A program made the translations under genes and the position numbers. Positions 25,721 through 37,999 of a stretch of DNA of 64,000 bases are shown here, piece by piece (the stretch's first letter is position 1; the number at the start of each line of letters is the position of its first letter). The notes under the pieces were generated by a model. It worked only from the letters and a program-made list of their open reading frames with translations. It had not been told where the DNA came from and ran no database searches. The stretch is from positions 3,230,001 through 3,294,000 of the forward strand of contig NC_063152.1 of NCBI RefSeq assembly GCF_020921035.1. Direction: 5' to 3'. The stretch is from Rhodamnia argentea. Taxonomy: Eukaryota; Streptophyta; Magnoliopsida; Myrtales; Myrtaceae.

Positions 25721-25984
25721 TCATTCTTTGCCGCGACTCTTCCGATGCTCCGTGCGGATGACTTGAAGAAGGTCCCAGAGGCTAAGATCGAGCTCAAACC
25801 AAGCCGGGTCCAATCTAACTGCAAAACCATCCTCGCTAGACCCATGGCCAGCGCGACCCCTCTCGCCATTGGGAGTGGCAGCTGGCACGGGAGCGTCGAG
25901 CGAGCTCGGCACCAGCGAAGCGAAGAATTCTTCGTCGGAGGGTAGATTGTACAGCTCTCGAGAAGGGCTAGAGCTGTTGGCCAT
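25721..25984 (-). CDS. Hypothetical 87-aa open frame, unrecognised
   Basis: The frame begins at an ATG in good plant context (CCAATGGCC) and ends at 25721. It is hydrophilic and rich in Ser, Pro and acidic residues, starting MANSSSPSRELYNLPSDEEF. It contains WFELDLSLWDLL, a possible amphipathic helix, near residues 65-76. The base composition is more GC-rich than the flanks, as in the real exons here. A TATA-like TTAAATAG lies on the same strand about 50 bases upstream. It could be the first exon of a longer gene or a remnant of one. No family is recognised. Confidence 0.35.
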   Translation of the reverse strand: MANSSSPSRELYNLPSDEEFFASLVPSSLDAPVPAATPNGERGRAGHGSSEDGFAVRLDPAWFELDLSLWDLLQVIRTEHRKSRGKE

Positions 25985-26563
25985 TGGAATTGGAAGGGTG
26001 ATTGTGGTTTGTGAACTCTTCTTATCTTCTATTTAAGCAGTCCCTCCGTTAATCCTAGCTTCACTAGGTTTCGAACAGATTAATGTTGTAAGAAGAGGAA
26101 AGCAAATATACGACTAGGATTAGGAGTAATACTAAGTAGATCCCTTTCTCAATTTAGATCTCTTCCCGGATTATTTCCTAAACTATAACTCTCACGATCA
26201 CATCGTCCCTGAAAATTGCCCTATCATTCCGCTTTCTGATCCCAATTCCTGACATCAAATTATCACAAACAATCAAGTTGTTTGCAACAAAATTAAAAGA
26301 GGGTCCAGCATATGCATGCGTTGTTCAAGATTCATAAGAAAGAGGTTGAATTTCGAAATCGATCCAAGAGCCGAAGCAGAACCGAAAGGTCGAAAACGGA
26401 AACGAGGTACCGAGCAACACGACCGCGTTATTTCCCCGTTCTGGTATCTTTCACGGGGCGTTTACGAATCGTATGAAGGACTTTCCGTTCAAGCCATGCA
26501 ATTATGTAAATTGGAACACACGTGGAAGCCTACTCCATCCGACTTTGCAATTAATATTTTTTC
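25985..26563. other. Intergenic, no gene seen
   Basis: This stretch is upstream of the hypothetical frame on the minus strand and otherwise without recognisable features. One overlapping frame at 26316-26570 has no homology. Confidence 0.5.
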
Positions 26564-27271
26564 GGGTTAATACTACAAAAAATCTCAAACCGATACACTC
26601 ATGACAAATTTACCCAAAGCTATTTTTTTGACCATTAAAAATCCTAAATCGGTACGTATGTAATGAATTTATCCTAAACTAATTTTTTTTTATCACGAAA
26701 AATCCTAAACTAGTACATCTGTGATAAATTTAACATTCCTTAAATTGGATTAATATCACGAAAAATCTCCAATTGATACACTTGTAACAAACAACGGATA
26801 AAATCCCTAAACCGGCATACTCGTCAACTGCTATGTGTCATCCAATTTAGGAATTTGACTACTGGATTAAACGAAAACTAATGGAGCATAATTTTGTTAC
26901 TGATGTACTAGTTTGGGATAAATTTATCACAAATGTACCAATTTAAAATTTTTTGTGGTAAAAAAATAATTTGGGGTAAATTTATCACAAGTATACTAGT
27001 TTGGGGTTTTTCGTGGTATTAACTTTATTTTTTTTCTTATTGCTCACATCACAAAACAAAAACAAAAAAAAACCGCAAGCTGGTATACCCAACCCAAACA
27101 AGTTTTCAAAAATCCGCTAAAATTCCTAATTTTGCCCCAATTTGCTTTGAAATTTTGGTAAATTTGTCACGTGTATACTAGTTTGAATTTTTTTTTTTTG
27201 CGACACAAAAATTAATTTAGAGGAAATGGAAGACAAATGAGTCGGTTTACGATTTTTTATGATATTAACCC
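26564..27271. repeat. Dispersed AT-rich repeat, family B, largest copy
   Basis: The ends are inverted: left GGGTTAATACTACAAAAAAT and right, reversed, GGGTTAATATCATAAAAAAT. The interior is a series of phrases of about 60 bases in which AAATCTCAAACCGATACAC and GACAAATTTACCC-like cores alternate. The orientation flips in the middle, so the element is roughly palindromic. No coding potential and no clean target duplication. Confidence 0.65.
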
Positions 27272-27671
27272 TTAGCTTTACGAGCGGCGTATATTTCAAC
27301 ATGTGGGTATGCTCATCTCTTTCGAGGTCCAAAAAACTTTTACCCAACACAATGATTTTAATTTCTTATACTTTTAGCCTTTTTGGGATTTTTATTCTCC
27401 CAAAATCTTTTGCGTTGTCTAAGGGCGTGTGATTCGGATCATTGTTCTTTGCTACGTCCCAATGAAAATTTTGAAAAACTTCAAACTCCTGCTTTCTTCC
27501 TCTCTTCTCTCATTTAAATTTAAGTCTGCTAATGGACATCAATGCTATGGTCACCCTATGAGCTCTTCCGTGGAAGGGGGATTCTATTATAATTAACATG
27601 TGATTTATTATTATAAAACGAAATGAAAGAAGGATCCCCACTAGCGTGAAATTTGATGCACTTTAAAATTG

Positions 27672-27980
27672 TGAAAAATTACTTTATCAGTCATAAACTT
27701 ATTATACGGATGTTAATTTAGTCTTAAGCTTTTGCCCGAAATCCCGATGTAGGTTCTCAGTCGATTTTTGCTGGAAAACGAACGCTATCCTGGAGGGCCA
27801 ACCATCATCGGCTGTCCTATGTGGCATGCCGCCACATGAGGGGTTTCTAGTAAAAGTTGATCGGAAACGACTACATTTGAATTGTGCGCAAGGTTTAGTG
27901 CGAAATCGATAAAATTGGAAAGTTTAAGATTAAATTGATATCTTTACAATATGGCTAAAATTGATCGGACAATTTTCCCT
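27672..27980. mobile_element. Mutator-like MITE, 309 bp
   Basis: An exact 10-bp flank TTTAAAATTG lies at 27662-27671 and 27981-27990. The left arm resembles the arm of the 20395 element (TTATTATACGGATGTTAATTT versus TTATTGTACGGATGTCAATTC). The reversed right arm reads similarly (ATATTGTAAAGATATCAATTT). The interior has the GTGGCATG(C/A)C motif also found in the larger copy. It is a short derivative of the same family without the GC-rich core. Confidence 0.8.
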
Positions 27981-28530
27981 TTTAAAATTGACTTAAGATA
28001 AAAAAAAAAGAAGACAATTGTTATTAATTTATACTTGGACTAGATTGGTGATCATGCTTAGTGATCTTGACTCTTTGCCGGACGAGTCTTGCAACATGAG
28101 TGAGCATCCGAAGAGCATCTTCTGTCGTTATTATCCAAATCAAAGCTTTGATAAGAACATAATCGCACATGAATATATTGCGATTTCTCATGATCTATCC
28201 CCAGATCAGTAAGGACCACTCCTTGACCGCAGGCTCATAATTTTCTACGAAAAATCATGGAGATGCATGTGGAGCTCGCAACTCCATGCATAGAGTTATT
28301 ACATAAAATAATACATATATCTGTTGTTTTTTGAAAAGAAAAATTAGAATGATAATTTCGTTTACTGTGCACTGCACATCATCGATTCTGAATTGACTTT
28401 GAAACTAGAGAAAAAGAACAAGAGTGCATGTGGAAGTATGCTCAAGAGCTTGCTTTTGATTGGTTTTGTCTGTAGACAAAGCACGCAGGAATTAATAAAG
28501 CCTGCAAGAGGAAGATAGATTAATGTTCAT

Positions 28531-29042
28531 GTAATCCCTCTTACATCATGGTTAATATTAAGAGGGATTGCTTGTATTTTAGTGCAGAAGTGGGTGAAAC
28601 TAGGGTTACCAAACACTGATCATTCCACCGGACCATTTATCACGGGTCCTGATTTCCGGCCGCCACGGCTTCTGAAGTCGAGCGAGCGAGCAAGCAAGCA
28701 ACGGTTCATCCTGCAAATAAGCGAATGACCCGGATTGGATCTATACTAGAACGGAATCTGTAAATGGATATTTCGTCGTTAGGCATGCATCTTACATAAT
28801 CCCTCTCATAATATGGTTTATTAAGAGGGTTTGCTTGTATTTTAGTGCAGAAGTGGGAGAAACTAGGGTTACCAAACATTGATCATTCCACCGTACCACT
28901 ACCACCGGTCTTGATTTCCGACCGCCACGGCTTTTGAAGTTGAGCGAGCAACGGTTCATCCTACAAAGAGGGAGAACGACACCGGATTGGACCTATACTC
29001 GAATAGGATCTATAAAAGGATATTTTGTTGTCAAGCATGCGA
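28531..29042 (+). repeat. Local tandem duplication, two copies of about 250-265 bp
   Basis: Copy 1 (28531-28796) and copy 2 (28798-29042) share long blocks: TTTTAGTGCAGAAGTGGG, GAAACTAGGGTTACCAAAC, ATTCCACCG, CGCCACGGCTT and CAACGGTTCATCCT. They end in matching GCATGC motifs. Copy 1 has an extra GCGAGCAAGCAAG expansion. The sequence resembles no gene seen here. The divergence implies an old duplication. Confidence 0.75.
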
Positions 29043-29629
29043 CAAAGCGACTGGAGGACATCTCGAACCAAGTTCGTTTGAACATTCGCTTCAGCCACAG
29101 CATGTTGCAGGACACGGTAAGGCAACAAAAATCCGACTCGGCGAGTTGGAAAAGCAATTCGATGTGTGTGGAGGATGTTGATCGCGTCCTAAACCTAGAG
29201 AAAAAGCAAATTTGATATACAGGAGAGCTTTATAAAAAGGATGTGTATAGACTACATCTTTTCTGTCCAGACAGCTATGAAGAAAGCAGTTCTTGTCGTT
29301 CTTGGCCGTGTTGGTCCGCTCATGTTGACGAGGGCGGCGTGCACGTTGAATTCTGCTCGTTGGAATTGTCATGACCAGAGAGAAACGAAAGGTAGCAAAC
29401 AAAAGGAGGGTGGCTAGGTGAACCCCATGAAAAGAGAGTGGCATCTTTCAGGCCATTGCAGACACTTATCTTTTCTTCTCTTTTCGATTTATAGAAAGAC
29501 CATGTCTCGCATGAATAGAACTTTACAATGCAGTTGACTCAACAAAACAAGCGAGAACGATTTTAAATCGGCCTAGTACCATAAAGAAACACTAATTCCA
29601 TAATGGGTGCAACTGTACCATATTTATCT
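29043..29629. other. Intergenic, no gene supported
   Basis: Frames at 28934-29215 and 29091-29444 overlap on opposite strands and neither has recognisable homology. Confidence 0.5.
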
Positions 29630-29900
29630 CGAATTAATATCCACGTCATAAAAAATACAAAACTAGCACAGCTGTGCTACATTTACCCAAAAAATCCCAA
29701 ATTTACCCGAAATGTAGCACGAATATAAGGGTTTTGGGTAAACGTGACATTGGTATACCGGTTTGAGATTTTTTGTGATACAAAAAATGGGTTGAGATAA
29801 ATGTGGCACGGAGTATATGTGGTTGAGAGTTTTTGTGACACAAAAATTTGTTTAGGGTAATCGTGGCACTAGTGTTTATGTTTGGATTTTTTCAAAAATG
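29630..29900. repeat. Dispersed AT-rich repeat, family B
   Basis: Three to four phrases of about 60 bases, with the cores GATTTTTTGTGATACAAAAAA and GTGGCAC plus GTATAC-like steps, match the copies at 26564 and 56370. The orientation is reversed at about 29700. Confidence 0.6.
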
Positions 29901-30642
29901 AAAGTTGAATATTAAGCCTTAATTGTTTTGGAATGATTGGATAAATAGTTTCCTAAAAATGACAACTTGTATTGCTTGATGTATTTAATAGATGAAAAAC
30001 GTTTTCGTTATCAACAAGATTTTCGAGAACAATGAAAATATTTGTTGTTAATTTATTCTTGTAAACAAAACAGACCATCATTTTAGGAAAATATTTTTCG
30101 GATCATTTATTTTCTGTGAAAAAAAAAACACCCTAAGTGACATGAAACCGGGAGTCAAGAGTCAATCAAAGTTAATGAGATGGTGCATGCTCATAATTGT
30201 AACCAGAGCAAGAGAGCTATTGAATTCATGGATATAAAGAGGATGTAATTCCTTTCTAATTACTTAATGGGAGTTGCTATCCTGACAGTTTGATAGTATC
30301 GTCATTATTTTTGACCCCACAAATTTTCAATTAATGAGTGCTGTATAAAAAACACACAGTGATGGTGTGTGGATCTACGATCGGAAATAACTGAATCCCG
30401 CCCACATCAGGAATGAAAATTACCAAATTCTATCATTGTTGGTTAATATTCAAATTTCTTTGGCAGGTTTTACTGTTGTGGGCCATTATGTAAAATTCAG
30501 CTTTCACAGGCACTGTTGTATCCAAGGAACGCTTAAGCTTAGCAATGAAAGAAAGGTTTCGTCTTGCATTTAGATAAGAGATGTCAAGTATTCATTCTTC
30601 ATCATAAACAGTTGCTTGTTGTCTTGATGACTTGATGTCATG

Positions 30643-30800
30643 CTGATAATTGGCCTAGATGGCAAAAGAATTCATTCCTTTCCTTGTGATCTTGGATTCG
30701 AGCCTTGTTGAGAGCACTTCGGACGTGAAATCTCGAATGCACTAGGCCACCGTAGGGGGGTGCGCCTCTAGAATCCCACGGGATGGGAACCGAATAACCG
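30643..30800 (+). mobile_element. Candidate tRNA-derived SINE
   Basis: A good polymerase III A box TGGCCTAGATGG (30652-30663) is followed 31 bases later by a B-box-like GGATTCGAGCC (30695-30705), the spacing of tRNA genes and SINEs. No cloverleaf acceptor stem closes around them, so a functional tRNA is unlikely. The right end and target duplication were not identified, so the end coordinate is approximate. Confidence 0.5.
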
Positions 30801-31159
30801 AATTTCTTTTTTGGGGGTTCTAAAACATACTTCTTTCAATGTGGGCCGATTCTTTTTGGTCATATCAGTAGTTAGCTCATACCATGTTGTGTGCATGGTG
30901 CTCTCTTGGGGTTTGAAACCCCAACCTCTCGGCCCCACCCCCTCAAGCCCTGGTCAGCCGGAGCGGGTGCCGGTTGGTGATGTGGATCGGTTAAGGCGGG
31001 CGAAAATTGGTTTGGACACTGCCTGACCCCGAAAAGAGAGAGAGAAATGAATAGTATGCCTTGTAGGCTCTACCTTATCCCGGATTCGATGGAACAAATA
31101 CATGGATCCATAAAGTCCTAAAGGCTAAAACTAAGGATATATTTAGAAGTATACATGCA

Positions 31160-31161
<2 letters not shown>

Positions 31162-31200
<39 letters not shown>
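31162..31200. repeat. (TC)n microsatellite
   Basis: A perfect TC dinucleotide run of about 19 units. It is not close to any gene recognised here. Confidence 0.95.
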
Positions 31201-31201
<1 letters not shown>

Positions 31202-32880
31202 AAAGAGACAGAAGCATGTTGGGTGATGCAAGCGAGCTGCCTTGTCCAGTCAGAACGATACATAGCATTTAAATTTTGGGCCCTGCCTTGCCTTTAACAT
31301 GCAGCTTCACATTAATATTCACGAAACTAAGATTAGCTTTCGTTAGGGCACAAAACAAAAAAAAGAAAGAAAAATCCTTTTACCATATAGTCCTTAAATG
31401 CATCAATCCCCCATCTCTCAATTAGAACATTGAATGCCAATTTGGTTTGTAAGATGGACCACTCACATAACGCGATTGGGACATATTATTACTCCTCATA
31501 ACGCAACGTTTGTATTTAAATGACTTCGCACTTTTTCGTTCTGATTTCCCCCCTCCTAAACAAAACGACTTGTCGATTTAAAAGATCACACAGTTCTTTT
31601 TCATTTTGTTCGAATTCTAGTTCATGCGAGTTCTATATCAATGTTCTCCTAAGGACAAATCGGCAGAACTTTGATACCCATCACTTGCAATTAGGAAAAG
31701 TGATAAATGGTGGGACATTCTCATAACCACATCAACAAAGATGAAGCATGACCACCATGCTACTAAATATGATAGATTGAGAGAGAGATATTTTGATGAT
31801 AGGGTATGAAAGGATTGGATAGGTTAAAATCGGAATGAGTTAGTTTTAATGATGTGGTTTCTCTTTTCATGATGTGCCACGTAGGACCGTTGGTATTCGC
31901 TTCGCCGATTTCCGGCAAAAATTAGCATGATGGACTGAGTTGACATAAATTCAAAAAATTTTGGACTAAATTGGCAAAAATAGTTTTGGACTGAATTGAC
32001 ATAATTGTAATAAGGTTTGGGCCATTTTTGATGATTATCCCCTAATTTGGGATGATGTGCTATTTCTAGCCCTTTAATAAATGACACAAAAATTGTATCT
32101 ACACTTCCTATGTTGGGGGTAGTAAATTAGTAAAAATGTTTTTTTTTTCACTCCCTTGGAAAATCAAGTTTCCTCACCGTATTGTGAGCAAGTATCAGAA
32201 TAAAAACCGAGATTAGTGTCGTAATTCTATGTCGATCCTTTGTTCCTTCTAACCAAAACTTGAAGTTGCTAATGTTGCGCGCCACTGATGATACGACACA
32301 AGCGTAAAACAAAGGCAGAGTTATACAGGGCAATGAGAAAATTTAAATATTGTATAATACAATTGTTTGTGAAATACAAAGACAAAAATGATAATGACAT
32401 AAATAATTCCTGAATTTTGATCTAAGATATAACGCGGTCGCTAAATTTTTAATCTGCTCAATTTGGCCACCGAATTTTAGTCCATTGTGCAATGTATTCA
32501 TTAAATTTTAGTATATGTTCAATATAATCCTTTGACTCTATGAAAATATTTAATATTGTTATACAACTCATTGATTATATGTACTCAACACTATCAAGAT
32601 CGAACGACACTTGGAGACGAAGATGGTGGAAGTGGAACAACCAAAAGGGCGATGGAGGGAAAACACACAAGGGCATTCTGGTAATTTCGTGGAGGGGGGG
32701 AGGGGCCCCCACTCGTCAAAAGGGCCGCATGCATGACGGACAGGTGAGACACCGCAGACCCTGTTTGGTGATTTGGACCCCTTCAGTTTCGGGACACAAC
32801 CCACCAATCCTGAATTATTGATCTTCGCACAGACATGAAAAGAAAGCGAAAATGCAATAGAAAAACCATGAAAAAAGCTT
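31201..32880. other. Intergenic region upstream of the kinase
   Basis: About 31820-32090 resembles one arm of the Mutator-like family (phrases such as GATGTGCCACGTAGGAC and TTGGACTAAATTGGCAAAAA, and a right end GATGATTATCCCC), but no left end was found. The rest shows no gene. The part from about 32500 on may include kinase promoter sequence. Confidence 0.5.
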
Positions 32881-34187
32881 CTCACTTTAAGCTTCTTTCT
32901 TGCTTTGACCCCCCTCTCTCTCTCTCTCTCTTTGTGCTTGATAATCCACCTGAAGCGGAGGCCACCCCCTCCAGTTCTCCAGTTTTAATTCAGTGTCAAG
33001 CTGTATCTCTATTCTCTCGAAGCAAGCTGTTGGCAGCAACCGCTTGCTTCTCTTCATCTTCACTGCCGAAGGAAAAAGCCGAAGCCCCTGAAGTTTGTGA
33101 TCCTTGAAGGAATTTGGTATTTCTTTTCTTGCCCATTACCTTCTCTGTTCTTACCCTTTTGTTCGCTTGGTCGTGGCTTTATTGGGTTGGCTTCTCTTTG
33201 ATGCCAAGTCCAGCTTTTGGCATCTGGGTCTCTATCAGGCTTTGGATCTGAGCTTGGGTTTCGGATAAAGCTTTATGCTTGGGGTCGAGAGAGATCTGTG
33301 TTGTTCTAATCTTGCCCCCCCTTTTTTTTTTGCCTTTTTCAATTCAGTTGAAATTATTGATCTTTAATTATGTTTTGTGATGTTAGATATCTTTGTGATG
33401 ACCAAAATTTATTTGGGGTTGATTTAATAGTATCCGACGGGGGGCATCTTCAGGAAGCAGCCGACTGTTTGCTGATACTTTCCTTTGTTGTGGTCCTTGA
33501 AGCCTTTCATACGTTTTCTGCTTCCTTGGATCCCCCCCTCCCTCCCCTTTTGTATCTGGAAGTATACCAAATAATTACAAGTTAGTTTCAAAACTCTCTA
33601 TAGCTTCTAATCCGACTTTGCATGCAACTCTGTGAATGACAAGCCCTTTCTTACGACTTATGATTTTGGGCTGCAAATTGATCTTAGTGGTGAGCTCTTT
33701 CTGGTTGCTGAAAACTTTTTAATATGGCTCGTGTTAGCCGAAGTTGTTTGTCAGTGCTCAAGAAGTGTCTTTCGTCATTGTTCTGTGTTATATTCTGCAA
33801 CTAGATTGCTTGCTGCTCTCTAGTGGTATAGGCATGGTATGTAGTATTCATCATGTTAAGGGTGGCTAGTTTTAGAACAAAGAATGTTTGCCTCTTTGAT
33901 AAATTGATTGCTTGCTGTTTGAGTTGAAAAGTTTGGTTGTCATTGAGAGTCATGTATTTTCTCCATACATCTGGGGGGATGACGAGGCTTTGAAATCTGA
34001 ATGCACCAAAACTGATTGGTATGCAGTTTGTCCAAGACTATATTGTGGACGGAATAGTCCTTGGGATTGCCAGAGTTGGATGAGAAATGATCTGGGTCTG
34101 CTTATGAAAGATATACTGCTTTGGAGAATGGGTTCTGGACTGTGGAAAGCTTCTGGCTGATCTTTTGAGAACTGTTTGGTTTGTATC
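32881..34187 (+). promoter_or_regulatory. 5' leader of the D6PK-like kinase, probably with a leader intron
   Basis: A CT run at 32914-32932 opens a pyrimidine-rich stretch typical of a plant transcription start. A plausible non-coding exon ends at 33116 (TTTG|GTAT). A plausible acceptor, TATGCAG, ends at 34026, giving a leader intron of about 0.9 kb. Several short upstream ATGs lie between, so splicing of this intron would remove them. The exact exon limits are inference. Confidence 0.5.
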
Positions 34188-37100
34188 ATGGCCTCGAAAG
34201 CTGCCTCTAGAGCATCCTCTGAACCGCAGCAGAAAACAGCTGGTGCTCTTAAAGTAGAGAGAAGTGATCAGAGCCCTTTGTCTTTGCAAATTTCTAAGGA
34301 AAGCAAAACCCAGCTGGCTAATCCTGAACAGCATTCGAAATTTCCCCAGAACAACTCGAAGCAAGTTTTAGTTGAATCAACTGGTAATAAAAAATCGGCC
34401 AATCTTGCTCACGGGGGTTCTCTTGATTCTCTAGTCAACAAGACCTATCCACTTTCTACATCTTCTTCATCTGTTTCAGGAAAATCATCAGAGCTGGATT
34501 CTTCTGTTGTTGAAAGTAGAAGCTCCATAGAAGGTTCTGTTGATCAGGAAAAGAAGACATCAACATATGAAAGCGTCAAAAGCAGTTCAGTGTCTGGAAA
34601 GGTTAGTGACGGTACTGGAAGTATTGCCAAAACCAGCGGAAGTGCTAAAATTAGTGATCGCGTCGATTTTGTTGAGAGTGGGAAGAGTAGTATGTGTAGA
34701 GGGAGCACGAGTAGTGATGTGAGTGATGAGAGCAGTTGCAGTAGTTTTAGTACCAGTATAAGCAAGCCGCATAATGGAAATGACTCGAGATGGGAAGCCA
34801 TCCAAGCGATTAGGGCAAAAGATGGCGTCTTGGGTTTGAGCCATTTCAGGCTACTGAAACGCTTGGGTTGTGGGGATATTGGAAGTGTATACTTATCAGA
34901 GCTTAGTGGAACAAAATGTTACTTTGCAATGAAGGTTATGGACAAGTCTTCTTTAGCGAGTCGAAAGAAGCTGCTCCGGGCTCAGACAGAGAGAGAGATT
35001 CTGCAATCTCTGGACCATCCCTTCCTTCCGACACTTTACACGCACTTTGAAACGGATAAATTCTCTTGTTTGGTGATGGAGTTCTGCCCTGGAGGAGACT
35101 TGCATACACTTAGGCAGAGACAACCAGGAAAACATTTCCCTGAGCAGGCTGTAAAGTACGATCACTAAACTTCTATGTGATATGTATAGTTTTCATGTAC
35201 GCATGTTCTTACCAATCGATTTCAGATGCCCTCATTGATCATGTTTTAGTCACATGTCTAGCCTTTCCGAATTTATGCCCTTCTTATGCTGCTGGAATTT
35301 GTCGAATTTTTTGTTAGCACAGTGTATTTATCAAATGAACACTCATGACATGCATGCTGAACTAGAAAGATCGTTCTTTTACATCGTTGGCACATGCTTA
35401 AGATTCGACATACGCCATCATTTTAGTGCATGTTGTGCAAACTTTACTTTCTTTGACAAGAGAAAGTTGGCGTGTTGTGTTAAATTAAACATCATGGTTC
35501 TGAATTTCTTATCAATCTGCATGAAAGTCTGCTAGAACTGCAACAAAGTTTGCTGGTTCCAGCGGTTACAATATTTGATGCTTTACTTATTTTGAGGGAT
35601 TAGGACAGTAGAGTTACTATTTCCTGGGGTTGTGTTTTTGATTTTTATTCATCTGTGCACCTCCTTGGATCATATATGTTCAAAAAGCGTCAAGAGTTAC
35701 CCAGTTTGATGTATGCATCTTATCGTCAATTTCGTTTGTAGGGATAGGAACTCTTCCATCATTCCATTGCTGCCTTCATGGTCATTTGAGCTAATTATGC
35801 ATGCATTCTGTCTTTCCTACCTCACTATCAGCTGTTTGGAAGGATAAATCGTCCTTGGTATACTCACATGGACAAATAAGTGTATGAAAGCTGTTGTTAA
35901 TGTACTTGCTGGTAAACATATCATCAGGCTTGACTCATATGGCTTAAACTTCTTTGTACCTTTCTTTTCCTGGACAAAGTTAAGGTATTAAGCTATTGAG
36001 ATAGGCTTGTACATTTGATCAAGTTTGGAACCGGACGCATTCTTCTCATGCACTCTTTTTGTGAACTTTTAATTTGTAAAAGATAGAAAAATAACCTTTT
36101 TCTAACCTGTGGTCTCATAGTTTAGTACATATGAGTGGAGGAATTAGTAAAAATTGTCTTTGTTTTAATTCACATGCTTTTTATTGCTCAAGGGATTGCT
36201 CCTCTGTTTTTACCTGAGTAGGTTTTTGTTTCATCCGATCCATAAAATTGGCATGCACACTTAAATGCCTTTTTCTTTTACTTTTCGAATGCCGAATTCT
36301 TCTTTTCATGACCCCGTCACAACAATCACTAGTAAGGGAATTGTATTGAGCGCCCGCTTAATAATAGTCCGCACTCTGAAATGAGTTGGTTTTACTTTCC
36401 ATAACATTGGGTGTGATAGTAAATATAGTCAGCCCAAGCTCTGCAAAAGGAACATAATCTACTGATTTATAACTATCCACATTAGATGGCAAATTTGAAT
36501 AGAGACATGGATACTTGCTATTCCTGCATCTCTGCTGTTATGTCTTACCTTCATTTTTTCTGCTTAAGCTGAAAGGTTACAATTAAGGGACTTACAAATT
36601 CAATGCTTTCTTGAATTGACCTTAGGATTGTAACCTGCAGGTTTTATGTGGCGGAGGTCCTCTTGGCTCTGGAGTACCTGCACATGCTCGGGATCATTTA
36701 CCGCGATCTCAAGCCTGAAAATGTTCTAGTAAGGGCCGATGGACATATAATGCTATCTGATTTTGACCTCTCCCTCCGCTGCACTGTTAGTCCGACACTC
36801 GTGAAATGCTCATCCATGGATGCTGAGTCCCTCAAGAAGAACCCCGTTTACTGCGTTCAGCCAGCTTGCATTGAACCTTCATGCATCCAGCCTTCCTGTG
36901 TACTCCCAACAACATGCTTTTCGCCCCGCCTCTTTTCTAGCAGGTCTAAGAAGGAAAGGAAATCTAGGAACAATGAAATGGGAAACCAAGTGAGACCCTT
37001 GCCTGAGCTCGTCGCGGAGCCAACAGATGCTCGGTCTATGTCGTTTGTGGGAACCCACGAATATCTCGCACCCGAGATTATCAAGGGAGAAGGCCATGGA

Positions 37101-37514
37101 AGCGCTGTTGATTGGTGGACTTTTGGAATCTTCTTATATGAATTGTTGTTTGGGAGAACGCCTTTCAAGGGATCTGGAAACCGGGCCACGCTGTTCAATG
37201 TCGTGGGCCAGCCTCTACGGTTCCCCGAATCCCCCATCGTCAGCTTTGCTGCTAGAGATTTAATACGAGGGCTGCTTGTGAAAGAACCGCAGAACAGATT
37301 GGCATATAAACGAGGGGCGACGGAGATCAAACAACATCCGTTCTTCGATGGGGTGAACTGGGCATTGGTCCGGTGTGCGACTCCTCCAGAGATCCCTAAA
37401 CCGGTTGAGATCGTGCGCGTACCTGCATCTACGATCAACGAAAAGGCCACTGCTGCAATGGCTGCTCCCAACCAGAAAGGTTCCGATAATTATCTAGAGT
37501 TTGATTTCTTTTAG
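34188..37514 (+). CDS. D6PKL: AGC-VIII serine/threonine kinase, D6PK clade, 613 aa, intact
   Basis: D6PK-type kinases phosphorylate PIN auxin exporters at the plasma membrane. Coding exons are 34188-35155 and 36641-37514, joined at a split Lys codon; the intron is 1485 bp. Residues 1-200 are a Ser-rich variable region. The kinase begins near residue 217: glycine loop [10 protein letters not shown] (about 225-234), ATP lysine in FAMKVMDK (about 250), catalytic loop YRDLKPEN (Asp345), and DFD (363-365) in place of DFG, which is diagnostic of plant AGC-VIII kinases. The activation segment carries the long insertion with repeated PSC/PAC cysteines, then [14 protein letters not shown]. The protein ends LEFDFF, a hydrophobic PDK1-docking tail. 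The ATG at 34188 is the first true ATG of the frame. It is convergent with the next gene, 485 bp away. D6PK against AGC1-3 or PK64 was not resolved. Confidence 0.96.
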
Positions 37515-37999
37515 TGACCGTTGATATCGGTTCCAAATTCTAGCGAGTAGAGAAATCTGTTCTTTGTGCTCCTGGGGTCGCCTAGCGATGACTGTGATGA
37601 AAAGGTCCTCGGTCGATATATTGACGAGGGAAGTGTATGTGCATGTTAACAATCTCTACTCATCTGTATTTGTTATTGCATGTGTTTCTGCTCTCGGATT
37701 AAAGGTTCAGAAGACACACTAGGGTCAGTCAGTTCCACTCAAAGAAATAACTCCAAAGGATCTCGTGCATGTGCAGAAAGTTTTGAAGATGAACCGTTGT
37801 ATACAGTTTACTCCCAGCATCATATGACTGCGCACGTAGGGAGAAAATGGTCAAGACGACCATGAGTCCCATTTTACAATTAGGGGGCCTTCATGTCATG
37901 CGTGTATCATGAATGAGTACAACATGGCTGGAAATCAATGTACGTGCTGATTGCGCTCGATTCACAGACCCTTCGCAGCCGAACTCGATCTTCACCTCA
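37515..37999. other. Convergent intergenic space between kinase and USP gene
   Basis: 485 bases hold the 3' untranslated regions of two convergent genes. Their 3' ends are close enough to overlap as antisense transcripts. No terminator-like or other feature stands out. Confidence 0.6.

Noticed and set aside
36857..37471. 204-codon minus-strand frame within the kinase exon.
   Set aside because: It is the antisense shadow of a conserved kinase domain.
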